Shown: one piece after another, positions 25,922 through 35,050 of the stretch
Layout of the letters: every line of letters starts with the position of its first letter
Numbering within the stretch: position 1 is the stretch's first letter
Assembly (NCBI GenBank): GCA_963721385.1
Contig: CAVRJB010000006.1
Location: 1 to 64,000, forward strand
From: DAOMFB01 sp963721385
GTDB lineage: Bacteria; Acidobacteriota; Thermoanaerobaculia; UBA5066
Direction: 5' to 3'
DNA: 64,000 nucleotides
Notes under the pieces: model-generated
The model's database searches: none
The model's input: only the letters and a program-made list of their open reading frames with translations
What the model was told of the DNA's origin: nothing
Made by a program: the position numbers and the translations under genes

Positions 25922-28647
25922 CCCTTGCCCCTTCCACCCGGCTCGGCCCCTACGAGATCCAGAGCTTGCTCGGGGCGGGCGGGATGGGAGAGGTCTACCG
26001 GGCGAGGGACACGAAGCTCGCGAGAGACGTCGCGATCAAGGTCTTGCCGGGAGAGTTCTTCGATGATGAAGACCGAAGGCTACGTTTCGAGAGGGAAGCC
26101 CGCACCCTCGCGAGCCTTAACCATCCGGGGATCGCGGCAATCTATTCATTTGAAGAAGCTCCCGGGTCGTCGTCCTCCTCGAGCCGCCATCTCCTCGTCA
26201 TGGAGCTGGTGGAGGGGGAGGGACTCGACGCGCGGATCGCCCGCGGCCCGCTGCCGGTCGACGAGGCTTTGTCGCTCGCTCGGCAAATCGCCGAGGGGCT
26301 GGAGGCCGCGCACGAGAAGGGGATCATCCACCGGGACCTGAAGCCGGCGAACGTGAAGGTCACGGGGGAGGGCAAGGTCAAGCTGCTCGACTTTGGCCTC
26401 GCCAAAGCCCTGGAAGGCGATCCCTCGAAGGCCTCCTCGTCCGCGGGGCTGACCGAGTCGCCGACGCTGACGGCGCGCGCGACCGCGGCGGGGGTGATTC
26501 TCGGAACCGCGGCGTACATGTCTCCCGAGCAGGCGCGGGGCCGGGCCGCGGACAAGCGGGCCGACGTCTGGGCCTTCGGGGTGGTCCTCTTCGAGATGCT
26601 GACGGGGAGGCGGCTCTTCGAGGGCGAGACGGTGAGCGACACGCTCGCCGCCGTCCTCCGCGAGCCGATCGAATGGACGGCCCTGCCGGCCGCGACGCCA
26701 CCGGCTGTCAGGAGCCTCCTCGAGCGCTGTCTTGAGCGAGACCCGAAGCAGCGGCTGCAGGCCATCGGCGAGTCGCGCATTTCGCTCGAACGAACGATCG
26801 CCGGGTCCGGAGTCCGGGCGGCCGAGGGGGCGACGTCCGATTCGGCGCGTCCCGTCCGGCCCGGCCGGCTCTTCCCGGCGCTCGCGGCTCTCTTTCTCGT
26901 GTCGACGGCCGTTCTCGGGTTTCTCCTCGCTCGCCGCGGCGGGCGCGAGGAGCGCGAAATCCGCGCGACGATCCTTCCCCCGGAGGGAACGGCCTTCGTC
27001 GTCGACACGACGCAGCCTGGGCCGCCCATTCTCTCGCCGGACTCACGCAGGCTGGCCTTCACGGCTCGCGGAGCCGATGGGAAGGTGCGACTGTACGTTC
27101 GTGCCCTGGATTCCTCCGAGGCGCACCAGCTCGCGGGGACGGAGGGCGCCCAGTACCCGTTCTGGTCGCCCGACGGTCGCTTTCTCGGGTTTGGAGCCGA
27201 TCAGAAGCTGAAGCGGATCGAGGCCTCGGGCGGCCCGCCGTCGATCCTCTGCACAATCACCGATTTCCCGAAGGGCGGGGCCTGGAGCCCGACGGGAGTC
27301 ATCGTCTTCGCGCCCTCGGCCGGCGGCCCGCTCCACGTCGTCTCCGAGAACGGAGGCGAGTCGAAACCGCTCACGAAGCTCGACGGGAAGCGAGGCGACA
27401 ACTCCCACCGATTGCCGTTCTTCCTTCCTGACGGGAAGCACTTCCTCTTTCTCGCGCGTCTCACGAGCGCGCTTCCCGCGGAAGGAAACCAGATCCTCGT
27501 GGGCTCTCTCGACGGCGGCGAGGCGAAGACTCTCTTTCGATCTCCGGCGGCCGCAGAATACGCGTCGGGGCACCTCCTCTTCATCCGCGAGCGAGCCCTG
27601 ATCGCGCAGCGCTTCGACCCGGAGCGTCTCGCCCTCGAGGGAGAGCCGCACCCCGTGGCCGAGAACGTCAGCGTGATCACGGGCGCCGCCAAGGCCCTCT
27701 TCTCCGTTTCGCAGACCGGGGTTCTCGTCGTCCAGGTCGGAGCGCCCGTCGTCCTCGGAGCGCAGCTCGACTGGACCGACCGCTCCGGCAAGACGCTCGG
27801 CACGCTGGCCGACCGCGCGGCCTACGACGAGGCCAGCATCGCGCCGGACGGTCGAAGCGTCGCCGTCTCGGCAATCGACGAGAAGGCAGGCACGCACGAC
27901 ATCTGGATTTGCGACGTCGCCCGGAACCTCAAGACGCGTTTCACGTTCGAGCCGGCCGAGGAAGGAGCGCCCCGCTGGTCCCCGGACGGGCGTTCACTCG
28001 TTTACTTCGCCGCGCGCGGCTCGCAGCAGGGGCTCTATCGAAAGCAGCTGGGTGGATCGGGGGGGGAGGAGCTGCTGTACGCGTCGGAGACCATCAAGCG
28101 GCCGAACGGCTTTTCGCCGGACGGCAAACTCCTCGCCTTCTACCAGCTCGAGTCCGAAACGAATCTCGACATCTGGGTTCTTCCGCTGACGGGAGACCGC
28201 AAGCCGTATCCGTTCCTCAAGACCAGCTTCACCGAGTCCAATGCCGCCTTCTCCCCCGACGGGAAATGGCTGGCCTACCAGTCGAATGAGTCCGGCCGGA
28301 CGGAGGTCTACGTGGCGCCGTTCCCCGGGCCCGGCCGGAAGTGGCAGGTCTCTGCCCAAGGGGGCGCGTACCCCGCTTGGCGGCAGGGCGGCAAGGAAAT
28401 CCTCTACCAGGAGCTGCAGAGCAACAGAATCTTCTCCGTCCCGGTGGCCCTGAAGGGCGACGCACCGGACTTCGGAAAGGCGACGGAGCTCTTCGTGGCG
28501 ACGCCGCCCCTCGCGGGGATCGCGGCGCGCTTCGACTCCGCGGCTGACGGAAAGAGGTTCATCGTCATCCGGCCGAACCAGACGCGGGAGACGGGGTCGC
28601 TGACGCTCGTCGTGAACTGGACGGCCGGACTCAAGGCGAAGAAGTGA
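25918..28647 (+). CDS. K3: Ser/Thr kinase with TolB/WD40-like sensor
   Basis: Intact, 909 residues. Starts with TTG overlapping the K2 stop (TTGA). The start is fixed by alignment with the other kinases, whose domain begins at the same distance. Kinase motifs: GAGGMGEVYRARD, Lys41, HRDLKPAN, DFGLAKALEGD, MSPEQARGRAADKRADVW. The activation loop has several Ser/Thr (TESPTLTARATAAG). The loop between strands 4 and 5 carries a Ser run (EAPGSSSSSSRHLL). Membrane helix about 318-338; propeller to the C-terminus with ESGRTEVYVAPFPGPG and the usual ending VVNWTAGLKAKK. It belongs to the clade with DKRADVW/TVSDTLAAVL motifs shared with K10, K12 and K13. Confidence 0.92.
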   Translation: MTLAPSTRLGPYEIQSLLGAGGMGEVYRARDTKLARDVAIKVLPGEFFDDEDRRLRFEREARTLASLNHPGIAAIYSFEEAPGSSSSSSRHLLVMELVEGEGLDARIARGPLPVDEALSLARQIAEGLEAAHEKGIIHRDLKPANVKVTGEGKVKLLDFGLAKALEGDPSKASSSAGLTESPTLTARATAAGVILGTAAYMSPEQARGRAADKRADVWAFGVVLFEMLTGRRLFEGETVSDTLAAVLREPIEWTALPAATPPAVRSLLERCLERDPKQRLQAIGESRISLERTIAGSGVRAAEGATSDSARPVRPGRLFPALAALFLVSTAVLGFLLARRGGREEREIRATILPPEGTAFVVDTTQPGPPILSPDSRRLAFTARGADGKVRLYVRALDSSEAHQLAGTEGAQYPFWSPDGRFLGFGADQKLKRIEASGGPPSILCTITDFPKGGAWSPTGVIVFAPSAGGPLHVVSENGGESKPLTKLDGKRGDNSHRLPFFLPDGKHFLFLARLTSALPAEGNQILVGSLDGGEAKTLFRSPAAAEYASGHLLFIRERALIAQRFDPERLALEGEPHPVAENVSVITGAAKALFSVSQTGVLVVQVGAPVVLGAQLDWTDRSGKTLGTLADRAAYDEASIAPDGRSVAVSAIDEKAGTHDIWICDVARNLKTRFTFEPAEEGAPRWSPDGRSLVYFAARGSQQGLYRKQLGGSGGEELLYASETIKRPNGFSPDGKLLAFYQLESETNLDIWVLPLTGDRKPYPFLKTSFTESNAAFSPDGKWLAYQSNESGRTEVYVAPFPGPGRKWQVSAQGGAYPAWRQGGKEILYQELQSNRIFSVPVALKGDAPDFGKATELFVATPPLAGIAARFDSAADGKRFIVIRPNQTRETGSLTLVVNWTAGLKAKK

Positions 28648-31313
28648 GCGTTCCGGCGGGCACGCGCCTCGGGGCCTACGAGATCCTCTCGCCGCTGGGG
28701 GCGGGCGGAATGGGGGAGGTCTACCGGGCGCGCGACACGAAGCTCGGACGCGAGGTGGCGATCAAGGTCCTGCCGGAGGAGTTTTTCGAACACAAGGAAC
28801 GGATCGCCCGCTTCGAGCGGGAAGCGAAGTCTCTCGCCGCGGTGAGCCATCCCCACATCGCCGCCCTCTACTCCTTCGAGGAGGTCTCCGGCCGGCACCT
28901 CCTCGTCATGGAGCTGGCGGAAGGAGAGACGCTGGCCGATCGGCTGGCGAAAGGGCCTCTCTCGACGGCCGCGCTCGTGAAGATCGGCGGCGAGATCACG
29001 TCGGCGCTGGACGCGGCGCACCGGGTCGGCGTCGTCCACCGGGACCTGAAGCCGGCGAACGTCATGCTGACGAGGTCGGGCGTGAAGCTCCTCGACTTCG
29101 GACTGGCGAAGGCGCTCGCTCCGGAGGGGCCGGTCGGGGACCTCACGTCCGCTCGGACGACCGCCCGCGAGGTGACGCGCGAGGGGGAGATCTTCGGGAC
29201 GCTTTCGTACATGGCGCCGGAGCAACTCGAAGGGAAGAATTCCGATCCGCGCACGGACATCTTCGCTCTCGGCGCGACGCTTTACGAGATGGCGACGGGC
29301 CGGAAGGCATTCGCCGGGGCGAGCCAGGCGTCGGTGATCTCGGCGATCATGACGTCGGAGCCGCAGCCGATCTCGCTGACCCAGCCGATGACGCCGCCGG
29401 CGCTGGACCGCGTCGTCAGGACCTGCCTCGCCAAGGACCCGGACGATCGCTGGCAGTCGGCGCGAGACGTCGGGTTGCAGCTCCAGGTGATCGCCGAAGG
29501 CTCGGAGGCGGGCGTCGCGGCGCCGCTGACGACTCGCCGCAGTGCCCGGGAGCTGATCGCCTGGATCTTCGCAGGCGTCTCTCTCCTTGCCGCGTTTGCT
29601 TTCGCTCTCGATCATTTCCGACACGCACCCGTCGAGACGCGTCCGACTCGCTTTCTCGTTTTTCCTCCGGAGCAGACGACGTTTGCCCGCGGGCCAGCCG
29701 CTCCTCAGGTCGCCGTATCACCCGACGGCCATTACCTCGCCTTCCCCGCCACGACGTCGGATGGGAAGACTCACCTCTGGCTTCGGCCGCTCGAATCGCT
29801 CGCGGCTAGGAAGTTGGCCGGAACGGAAGATGCGGATCTTCCATTCTGGTCCCCGGATAGCCGGTCCATCGGGTTCTTCGCGCAAGGGAAGTTGAAGAAG
29901 ATCGACGCATCCGGCGGTTCCCCCCAGACCCTCTGCGACGCACCCACCGGTAATGGTGGTACCTGGAACCGCGAAGGGGTGATTGTCTTCGCCCCTAATC
30001 GTGGAGGCGTCCTGGCTCGGGTCTCCGCGGTGGGTGGACTGCCGGCCGCCGTGACGGCAATCGACCGAAGTCGGCAGGAAGCCGCTCATTTATGGCCGCA
30101 GTTTCTGCCTGATGGCCGTCACTTCCTCTACCTGGCCCTGAGCGGCCAGCGAGAGAATCGCGGTCTCCATGTCGGTTCGCTCGGCTCCGACAGCCAGCGC
30201 CTTGTGCTGAAGACCGAGGTCAGGGCGGCTTTCGCGCCGCCGGACCATCTGCTCTTCGTGCAGTCGGGGACGCTGATGGCCCAGCCGTTCAATCCGGATC
30301 GCCTACAGCTCGTCGGCGAGCCGGTCGCCGTCGCCGAAGAGGTGGCTTACAACCCGACCAACGGCCGGGACACCTTCACGGTCTCGGAGAACGGCGTGCT
30401 CGTCTATCGGACGGGCCGCGTCGGGGGCCTGCCGACAAGCGAGCTCGTCTGGTTCGATCGGGAGGGGAAGCGGATCGGACTCGTTGACGGCCCCGGCTTG
30501 TACCTGAGGCCGGCGCTTTCCCCCGACGGAAAACGCGTCGCCATGGAGCGCCGCGATCCACAGACAGGGGCCGGCGATATCTGGCTCGTCGACGTGGCAC
30601 GCTCCGCCGTCGTGCGCTTTACATTCGGTTCGCTCAACCAGAGGTGTCCTGTCTGGTCGCCCGATGGAAGTCGGATCGTCTTCGCCACCGATCGAGATGG
30701 CGGCGGCAGCCTGTACCAGAAACTCTCGAGCGGGGCGGGCAGCGAGGAGCTGCTGCTTCAGTCCGACACTGCGAAATCCGTCACGGACTGGTCTCCCGAC
30801 GGGCGGTTCATCGCCTACGAGGAACAGGATCCGAAGACGCTATTGGATGTATGGGTGCTGCCGTTGACCGGAGATCGCCATCCGATTCCCTTCTTGAAGA
30901 CCGAGTTCAACGAAGGTCAGGCGCAATTCTCTCCGGATGGCCGATGGATGGCTTATGTCTCGGATGAATCGGGAAGGAACGAGGTTTTCGTGCAGACGTT
31001 CCCCGTCTCCGGGGGGAAGTGGCAGATCTCGACGGCCGGCGGGTCCTTTCCAAGGTGGCGGCGCGACGGGACCGAGCTCTTCTTCATCGCTCCGGACCAC
31101 AACCTGATGGCGGTGGAAGTACACGCCGATTCCACGTTTCAGGCGGGCCAACCTCGGCCGCTCTTCGAGTGCCATTTCTTTGCTCCCGTGATTCCATATG
31201 CGGTCTCGATCGACGGGCAGAGATTTCTCATCAACACCCCAGTCGGAGAGGACAACGCCGCACCTGTGACAGTGGTCCTCAACTGGCCGGCAGGGCTCGG
31301 GCCAAAGAAATAG
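28644..31313 (+). CDS. K4: Ser/Thr kinase with TolB/WD40-like sensor
   Basis: Intact, 889 residues, GTG start overlapping the K3 stop. Kinase motifs GAGGMGEVYRARD, Lys41, HRDLKPAN, DFGLAKALAPEG and MAPEQLEGKNSDPRTDIFALG are complete. A membrane helix lies at about 303-323 (WIFAGVSLLAAFAFAL). The sensor contains FWSPDSRSIGFFAQGKLKKI, DESGRNEVFVQTFPVSGG and an ending in VVLNWPAGLGPKK. The last two thirds show more A/T at third codon positions than neighbours (for example around 29700-31300), which hints at a different history for the sensor part. It is the last gene of the first kinase block and converges on the phosphoketolase gene with 12 bp between stops. Confidence 0.92.
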   Translation: MSVPAGTRLGAYEILSPLGAGGMGEVYRARDTKLGREVAIKVLPEEFFEHKERIARFEREAKSLAAVSHPHIAALYSFEEVSGRHLLVMELAEGETLADRLAKGPLSTAALVKIGGEITSALDAAHRVGVVHRDLKPANVMLTRSGVKLLDFGLAKALAPEGPVGDLTSARTTAREVTREGEIFGTLSYMAPEQLEGKNSDPRTDIFALGATLYEMATGRKAFAGASQASVISAIMTSEPQPISLTQPMTPPALDRVVRTCLAKDPDDRWQSARDVGLQLQVIAEGSEAGVAAPLTTRRSARELIAWIFAGVSLLAAFAFALDHFRHAPVETRPTRFLVFPPEQTTFARGPAAPQVAVSPDGHYLAFPATTSDGKTHLWLRPLESLAARKLAGTEDADLPFWSPDSRSIGFFAQGKLKKIDASGGSPQTLCDAPTGNGGTWNREGVIVFAPNRGGVLARVSAVGGLPAAVTAIDRSRQEAAHLWPQFLPDGRHFLYLALSGQRENRGLHVGSLGSDSQRLVLKTEVRAAFAPPDHLLFVQSGTLMAQPFNPDRLQLVGEPVAVAEEVAYNPTNGRDTFTVSENGVLVYRTGRVGGLPTSELVWFDREGKRIGLVDGPGLYLRPALSPDGKRVAMERRDPQTGAGDIWLVDVARSAVVRFTFGSLNQRCPVWSPDGSRIVFATDRDGGGSLYQKLSSGAGSEELLLQSDTAKSVTDWSPDGRFIAYEEQDPKTLLDVWVLPLTGDRHPIPFLKTEFNEGQAQFSPDGRWMAYVSDESGRNEVFVQTFPVSGGKWQISTAGGSFPRWRRDGTELFFIAPDHNLMAVEVHADSTFQAGQPRPLFECHFFAPVIPYAVSIDGQRFLINTPVGEDNAAPVTVVLNWPAGLGPKK

Positions 31314-31325
31314 ACGTCGCCCCGG

Positions 31326-33806
31326 TCAGGCGTTGTCCGCCGCGGTGTCGCTGGGCCGGCGGCCGGCGGTCGCCGCGGGCGCCTTCTCGCCCCACTTCCA
31401 GTCGCGGATCTCCGGCATGTCGTCCCCGACGCGGCCGATGTAGCTCTTGTGGTCCACGAGCCTGTTCTGGATCGCCTGTTTCGCGTAGGCCCTCCGCGAG
31501 CCGAGCTGCGGCAGCCGGTCGATGACGTCCTGGAAGAGGTGGAAGCGGTCGATCTCGTTCAGGACGGCCATGTCGAAGGGGGTCGTCGTCGTCCCCTCCT
31601 CCTTGTAGCCGCGGACGTGCAGGTTCGCGTGGTTCGTCCGGCGGTAGGTGAGGCGGTGGATGAGCCACGGGTAGCCGTGGAACGCGAAGATGACCGGCTT
31701 GTCCGGCGTGAAGAGAGCGTCGTAATCCCGGTCCGGAAGGCCGTTCGGGTGCTCGTTCGCGGGCTGGAGCTTCATCAGGTTGACGACGTTGATTACGCGG
31801 ACCCGGATCTGGGGCACGTACGTCCGGAGGAGCGAGACGGCCGCCAGCGTCTCGAGCGTCGGGACGTCGCCCGCGCAGGCCATGACGACGTCGGGCTCGC
31901 CGTCCTTGTCGTTGCTCGCCCAGTCCCAGATCCCGATGCCGGCCGAGCAGTGCTTGACGGCCTGGTCCATCGTCAGCCACTGCGGGGCCGGCTGCTTGCC
32001 GGCGACGACGACGTTGACCATGTCCCGGCTTCTCAGGCAGTGGTCGGTCACGGAGAGCAGGCAGTTTGCGTCGGGCGGGAGGTAAACGCGGATCACCTCC
32101 GCCTTCTTGTTCACGACGTGGTCGATGAAGCCGGGGTCCTGGTGCGAGAAGCCGTTGTGGTCCTGCCTCCAGACGTGCGAGCTCAGGAGGTAGTTCAGCG
32201 AGGCGACCGGCCTCCGCCAGGGGATGTGGTTGCAGACCTTCAGCCACTTCGCGTGCTGGTTCACCATCGAGTCGACGATGTGGATGAACGCCTCGTAGCA
32301 GGAGAAGAAGCCGTGGCGGCCCGTCAGCAGGTACCCCTCCAGCCAGCCCTGGCACTGGTGCTCCGACAGCATCTCCATCACGCGCCCGTCGCGGGCAAGG
32401 TGGTCGTCGCCGGGCAGGGTCTCGGCGTTCCAGGTCCGGTTCGTGACCGTCAGGACGTCTCCCCACCGGTTTGAGTTGTTCTCGTCGGGGCTGAAGAGAC
32501 GGAAGTTCCGCGATCCGAGATTCTGCTTCATGACGTCGCGGAGAAAGCCGCCCATCACCTTCGTCGCCTCGGCGGTCGTCGCCCCGGGAGCCGGCACCGC
32601 GACGGCGTAGTCCCGGAAGTCGGGAAGCCGAAGGTCCCGGAGGAGCACGCCGCCGTTGGCGTGCGGGTTCGCGCTCATCCGGCGCGGCCCCGCGGGGGGA
32701 AGCGCCGTCAGCTCCGAGACCGGCGCGCCAGCCGCGTCGAACAGCTCCTCCGGCTTATAGCTCCGGAGCCACTTCTCGAGGATCCCGACGTGGCCCGGCT
32801 TCGACATGTCGCCCATCGGGACCTGGTGGGACCGCCACGACCCTTCGGTTTTCTGGCCGTCGACCTCCTTCGGTCCCGTCCAGCCCTTCGGCGAGCGGAA
32901 GACGATCATCGGCCAGCGTGGGCGCGTGGTCTCGCCCCCCTCGCGCGCGGCCACCTGGATCCGCCAGATCTTCGCGACCGCGTCGTCCAGCGCCGCGGCC
33001 ATCTTCTGGTGCATGGCCATCGGCTCGTCCCCCTCGACGAAGATCGGGTCGTGGCCGTACCCGCGGAAGAGTTGCTCGAGCTCCTCGTGCGGGATCCGCG
33101 CGAGGACGCAGGGATTCGCGATCTTGTAGCCGTTGAGGTGCAGGATCGGAAGGACCGCGCCGTCCCCCTTCGGGTCGAGGAACTTGTTCGAGTGCCAGCT
33201 CGTCGCCATCGGGCCGGTCTCCGCCTCGCCGTCGCCGACGACGCAGGCGACGATCAGGCCCGGGTTGTCGAAGGCGGCGCCGTAGGCGTGCGAGAGGGCG
33301 TAGCCCAGCTCGCCCCCTTCGTGGATGGAGCCGGGCGTCTCGGGCGCCACGTGGCTGGGGATCCCCCCGGGAAAGGAGAACTGCTTGAAGAGCCGCTTCA
33401 GGCCGTCCTCGTCGAGGCCGATCTGCGGGTAGACCTCGCTGTACGTCCCCTCGAGGTACGCGTTCGCGACGAGCGCCGGCCCGCCGTGCCCCGGCCCGAT
33501 GACGTAGATCATGTCGAGGTCGCGCGCCTTGATGACGCGGTTGAGGTGCGCGTAGAGGAAGTTCAGCCCCGGCGTCGTCCCCCAGTGGCCGAGGAGGCGC
33601 GGCTTGACGTGCTCGAGGGTGAGCGGCGCCTTGAGCAGCGGGTTGTCGAGCAGGTAGATCTGCCCGACAGACAGGTAGTTCGCGGCGCGCCAGAAGGCGT
33701 GGATCCGCGCAAGCTCCTCGGCCGACAGCGGGCCTTTCGGGAGCGGGGAGGCGGTGGAACGGAGGGCGGAAGCCTTCGCGGCTTTCGGGGTTGCGGCTTT
33801 CTTCAT
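31326..33806 (-). CDS. xfp: Phosphoketolase (xylulose/fructose 6-phosphate)
   Basis: An 826-residue thiamine diphosphate enzyme. It splits xylulose 5-phosphate (or fructose 6-phosphate) with phosphate into acetyl phosphate plus glyceraldehyde 3-phosphate (or erythrose 4-phosphate). Seen motifs: GHWGTTPGLNFLYAHLNR, GPGHGGPA, the ThDP-binding GDGEAETGP to LNGYKIANP, and ENNSNRW. A Lys/Ala-rich N-terminal extension of about 25 residues precedes the usual start. The ATG overlaps the stop of acetate kinase (ATGA), so the two form an operon. Together they give a carbon-saving route to acetate and ATP. Confidence 0.95.
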   Translation of the reverse strand: MKKAATPKAAKASALRSTASPLPKGPLSAEELARIHAFWRAANYLSVGQIYLLDNPLLKAPLTLEHVKPRLLGHWGTTPGLNFLYAHLNRVIKARDLDMIYVIGPGHGGPALVANAYLEGTYSEVYPQIGLDEDGLKRLFKQFSFPGGIPSHVAPETPGSIHEGGELGYALSHAYGAAFDNPGLIVACVVGDGEAETGPMATSWHSNKFLDPKGDGAVLPILHLNGYKIANPCVLARIPHEELEQLFRGYGHDPIFVEGDEPMAMHQKMAAALDDAVAKIWRIQVAAREGGETTRPRWPMIVFRSPKGWTGPKEVDGQKTEGSWRSHQVPMGDMSKPGHVGILEKWLRSYKPEELFDAAGAPVSELTALPPAGPRRMSANPHANGGVLLRDLRLPDFRDYAVAVPAPGATTAEATKVMGGFLRDVMKQNLGSRNFRLFSPDENNSNRWGDVLTVTNRTWNAETLPGDDHLARDGRVMEMLSEHQCQGWLEGYLLTGRHGFFSCYEAFIHIVDSMVNQHAKWLKVCNHIPWRRPVASLNYLLSSHVWRQDHNGFSHQDPGFIDHVVNKKAEVIRVYLPPDANCLLSVTDHCLRSRDMVNVVVAGKQPAPQWLTMDQAVKHCSAGIGIWDWASNDKDGEPDVVMACAGDVPTLETLAAVSLLRTYVPQIRVRVINVVNLMKLQPANEHPNGLPDRDYDALFTPDKPVIFAFHGYPWLIHRLTYRRTNHANLHVRGYKEEGTTTTPFDMAVLNEIDRFHLFQDVIDRLPQLGSRRAYAKQAIQNRLVDHKSYIGRVGDDMPEIRDWKWGEKAPAATAGRRPSDTAADNA

Positions 33807-34925
33807 CGGGAACCTCGCTTTACGGGTGTCGTCTCCGAGAGCCGGAGCGTGTGGCGTGCGATCACGATTTCTTCGTCGGTCGGGATCACGAAGCTGGCGA
33901 CGCGGGCCCCGGCGGGAGAGATCCGGAGTTCGCCGCGGTGGTTTGCGTCTTCGTCCAGCTCGACTCCGAGGAACGTCAGCCGTCCGGCGAGCCGGGCGCG
34001 CGTTTCGGGCTGGTTCTCGCCGATGCCGGCGGTGAAGACGAGCGCGTCGAGTGCCGCCGAGGGAGGCCGCCATGGCTGCGATCTGCTTGGCGGCGGTCCA
34101 GACGAAGACGTCGACCGCGAACCGCGCGGACGGGGCGTCGCTTCCGATCAGGTCCCTCATGTCGGAGCTGACCTCCGAAAGCGCGAGCAGGCCCGATTCG
34201 TTCCAGAGAAGCCGCGACAGGCGCTCGCGGTCCCATCCGCGGTCCAGGAGCCAGAGGAGGACCCCCGCGTCGAGCGTTCCCGGGCGCGTCCCCATCACAA
34301 GGCCGTCGAGGGCGGTGAACGTCATCGTGGAGTCGACGCTCCGGCCGTCCTCGAGCGCACAGAGGCTGGCGCCGTTCCCGAGGTGGGCGACCACCACCTT
34401 CCCGCGCGCGGCCGTCGGGTCGATCTCGCGGAGGCGTCCCGCGATGTACTCGTAGGAGAGGCCATGGAACCCGTATCGGCGGAGGCCGGCCTCGCGGAGA
34501 GCGCGGGGGAGGGCGATCGCGTCGGCGACCTCCGAGTGTCCTCGGTGGAAGGCCGTGTCGAAGCAGGCGACGTGGAGGGCGTCGGGGTAATGCGCGCGGG
34601 CGGCCGAGAGGGCGGCGAGGCTCGGCGCCTGGTGGAGAGGGTCGAGGGGGAGGAGGGCGTCGAGCTCGCGGGAGATCGAGTCGTCGACGGCGACGGGAGC
34701 CGCGAACCGCGATCCGCCGTGGACGACGCGGTGGCCGACGGCGAACGGCCTCCCGCCCGGCGCGGCCGCCGCGAGGCGCTCGTCGAGAAGGGCGAGGGCG
34801 CGCGCGGGGTCCGTCCCCTCCAGCTTTCCGCGCACGATTTCCGCAAGCCCGCCGCCTTCGGCGCGATAGGCGGCGTACTTCAGCGTGGACGACCCGGCGT
34901 TCAGGACGAGAAGGGATCCGGTCAT
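33803..34925 (-). CDS. ackA: Acetate kinase (one frameshift as sequenced)
   Basis: After correction, 373 residues of the acetokinase fold. Seen: LVLNAGSSTLKYA at the start (phosphate-binding), VGHRVVHGG, ACFDTAFHRGH, RRYGFHGLSYEYI, AHLGNGASLCAL and, after the frame break, the expected FTAGIGEN segment and a C-terminus that ends at the start of xfp. It makes ATP and acetate from the acetyl phosphate produced by phosphoketolase. One extra base at about 34052-34053 interrupts the frame after MAASLGG. Without the correction the frame reads on into xfp and gives a false 1220-residue fusion. Confidence 0.92.
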
Positions 34926-35028
34926 GTGGCAGCGCGGCGTCGGGAGGCTGAGCCGGCCGGCGCCGCTCCCTGGATTTTCCCCCCGCAATGTCGGAATGGC
35001 GATGGGTCGTCGAACAGCCTTCCGGCCC

Positions 35029-35041
35029 TATACTCCCCCGC
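35029..35041 (+). promoter_or_regulatory. TATACT -10 box plus CCCCCGC for K5
   Basis: TATACT (35029-35034) and CCCCCGC (35035-35041), identical over 13 bp to the sequence upstream of 18450. The ATG of K5 is only 17 bp after the hexamer, implying a leader of about 10 bases. The divergent ackA promoter must lie in the same 125-bp gap. Confidence 0.5.
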
Positions 35042-35050
35042 ACCGAAGGC

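Noticed and set aside
23242..28647. An 1801-residue plus-strand protein
   Set aside because: It joins the start of K2 to K3 through the wrong frame of K2. The real K2 continues in the next frame after 23554.
31326..34988. A single 1220-residue minus-strand protein joining acetate kinase to phosphoketolase
   Set aside because: The stretch between the two is nonsense in composition; the next frame restores the normal acetate kinase end with a stop overlapping the xfp start. It is two genes and one extra base.
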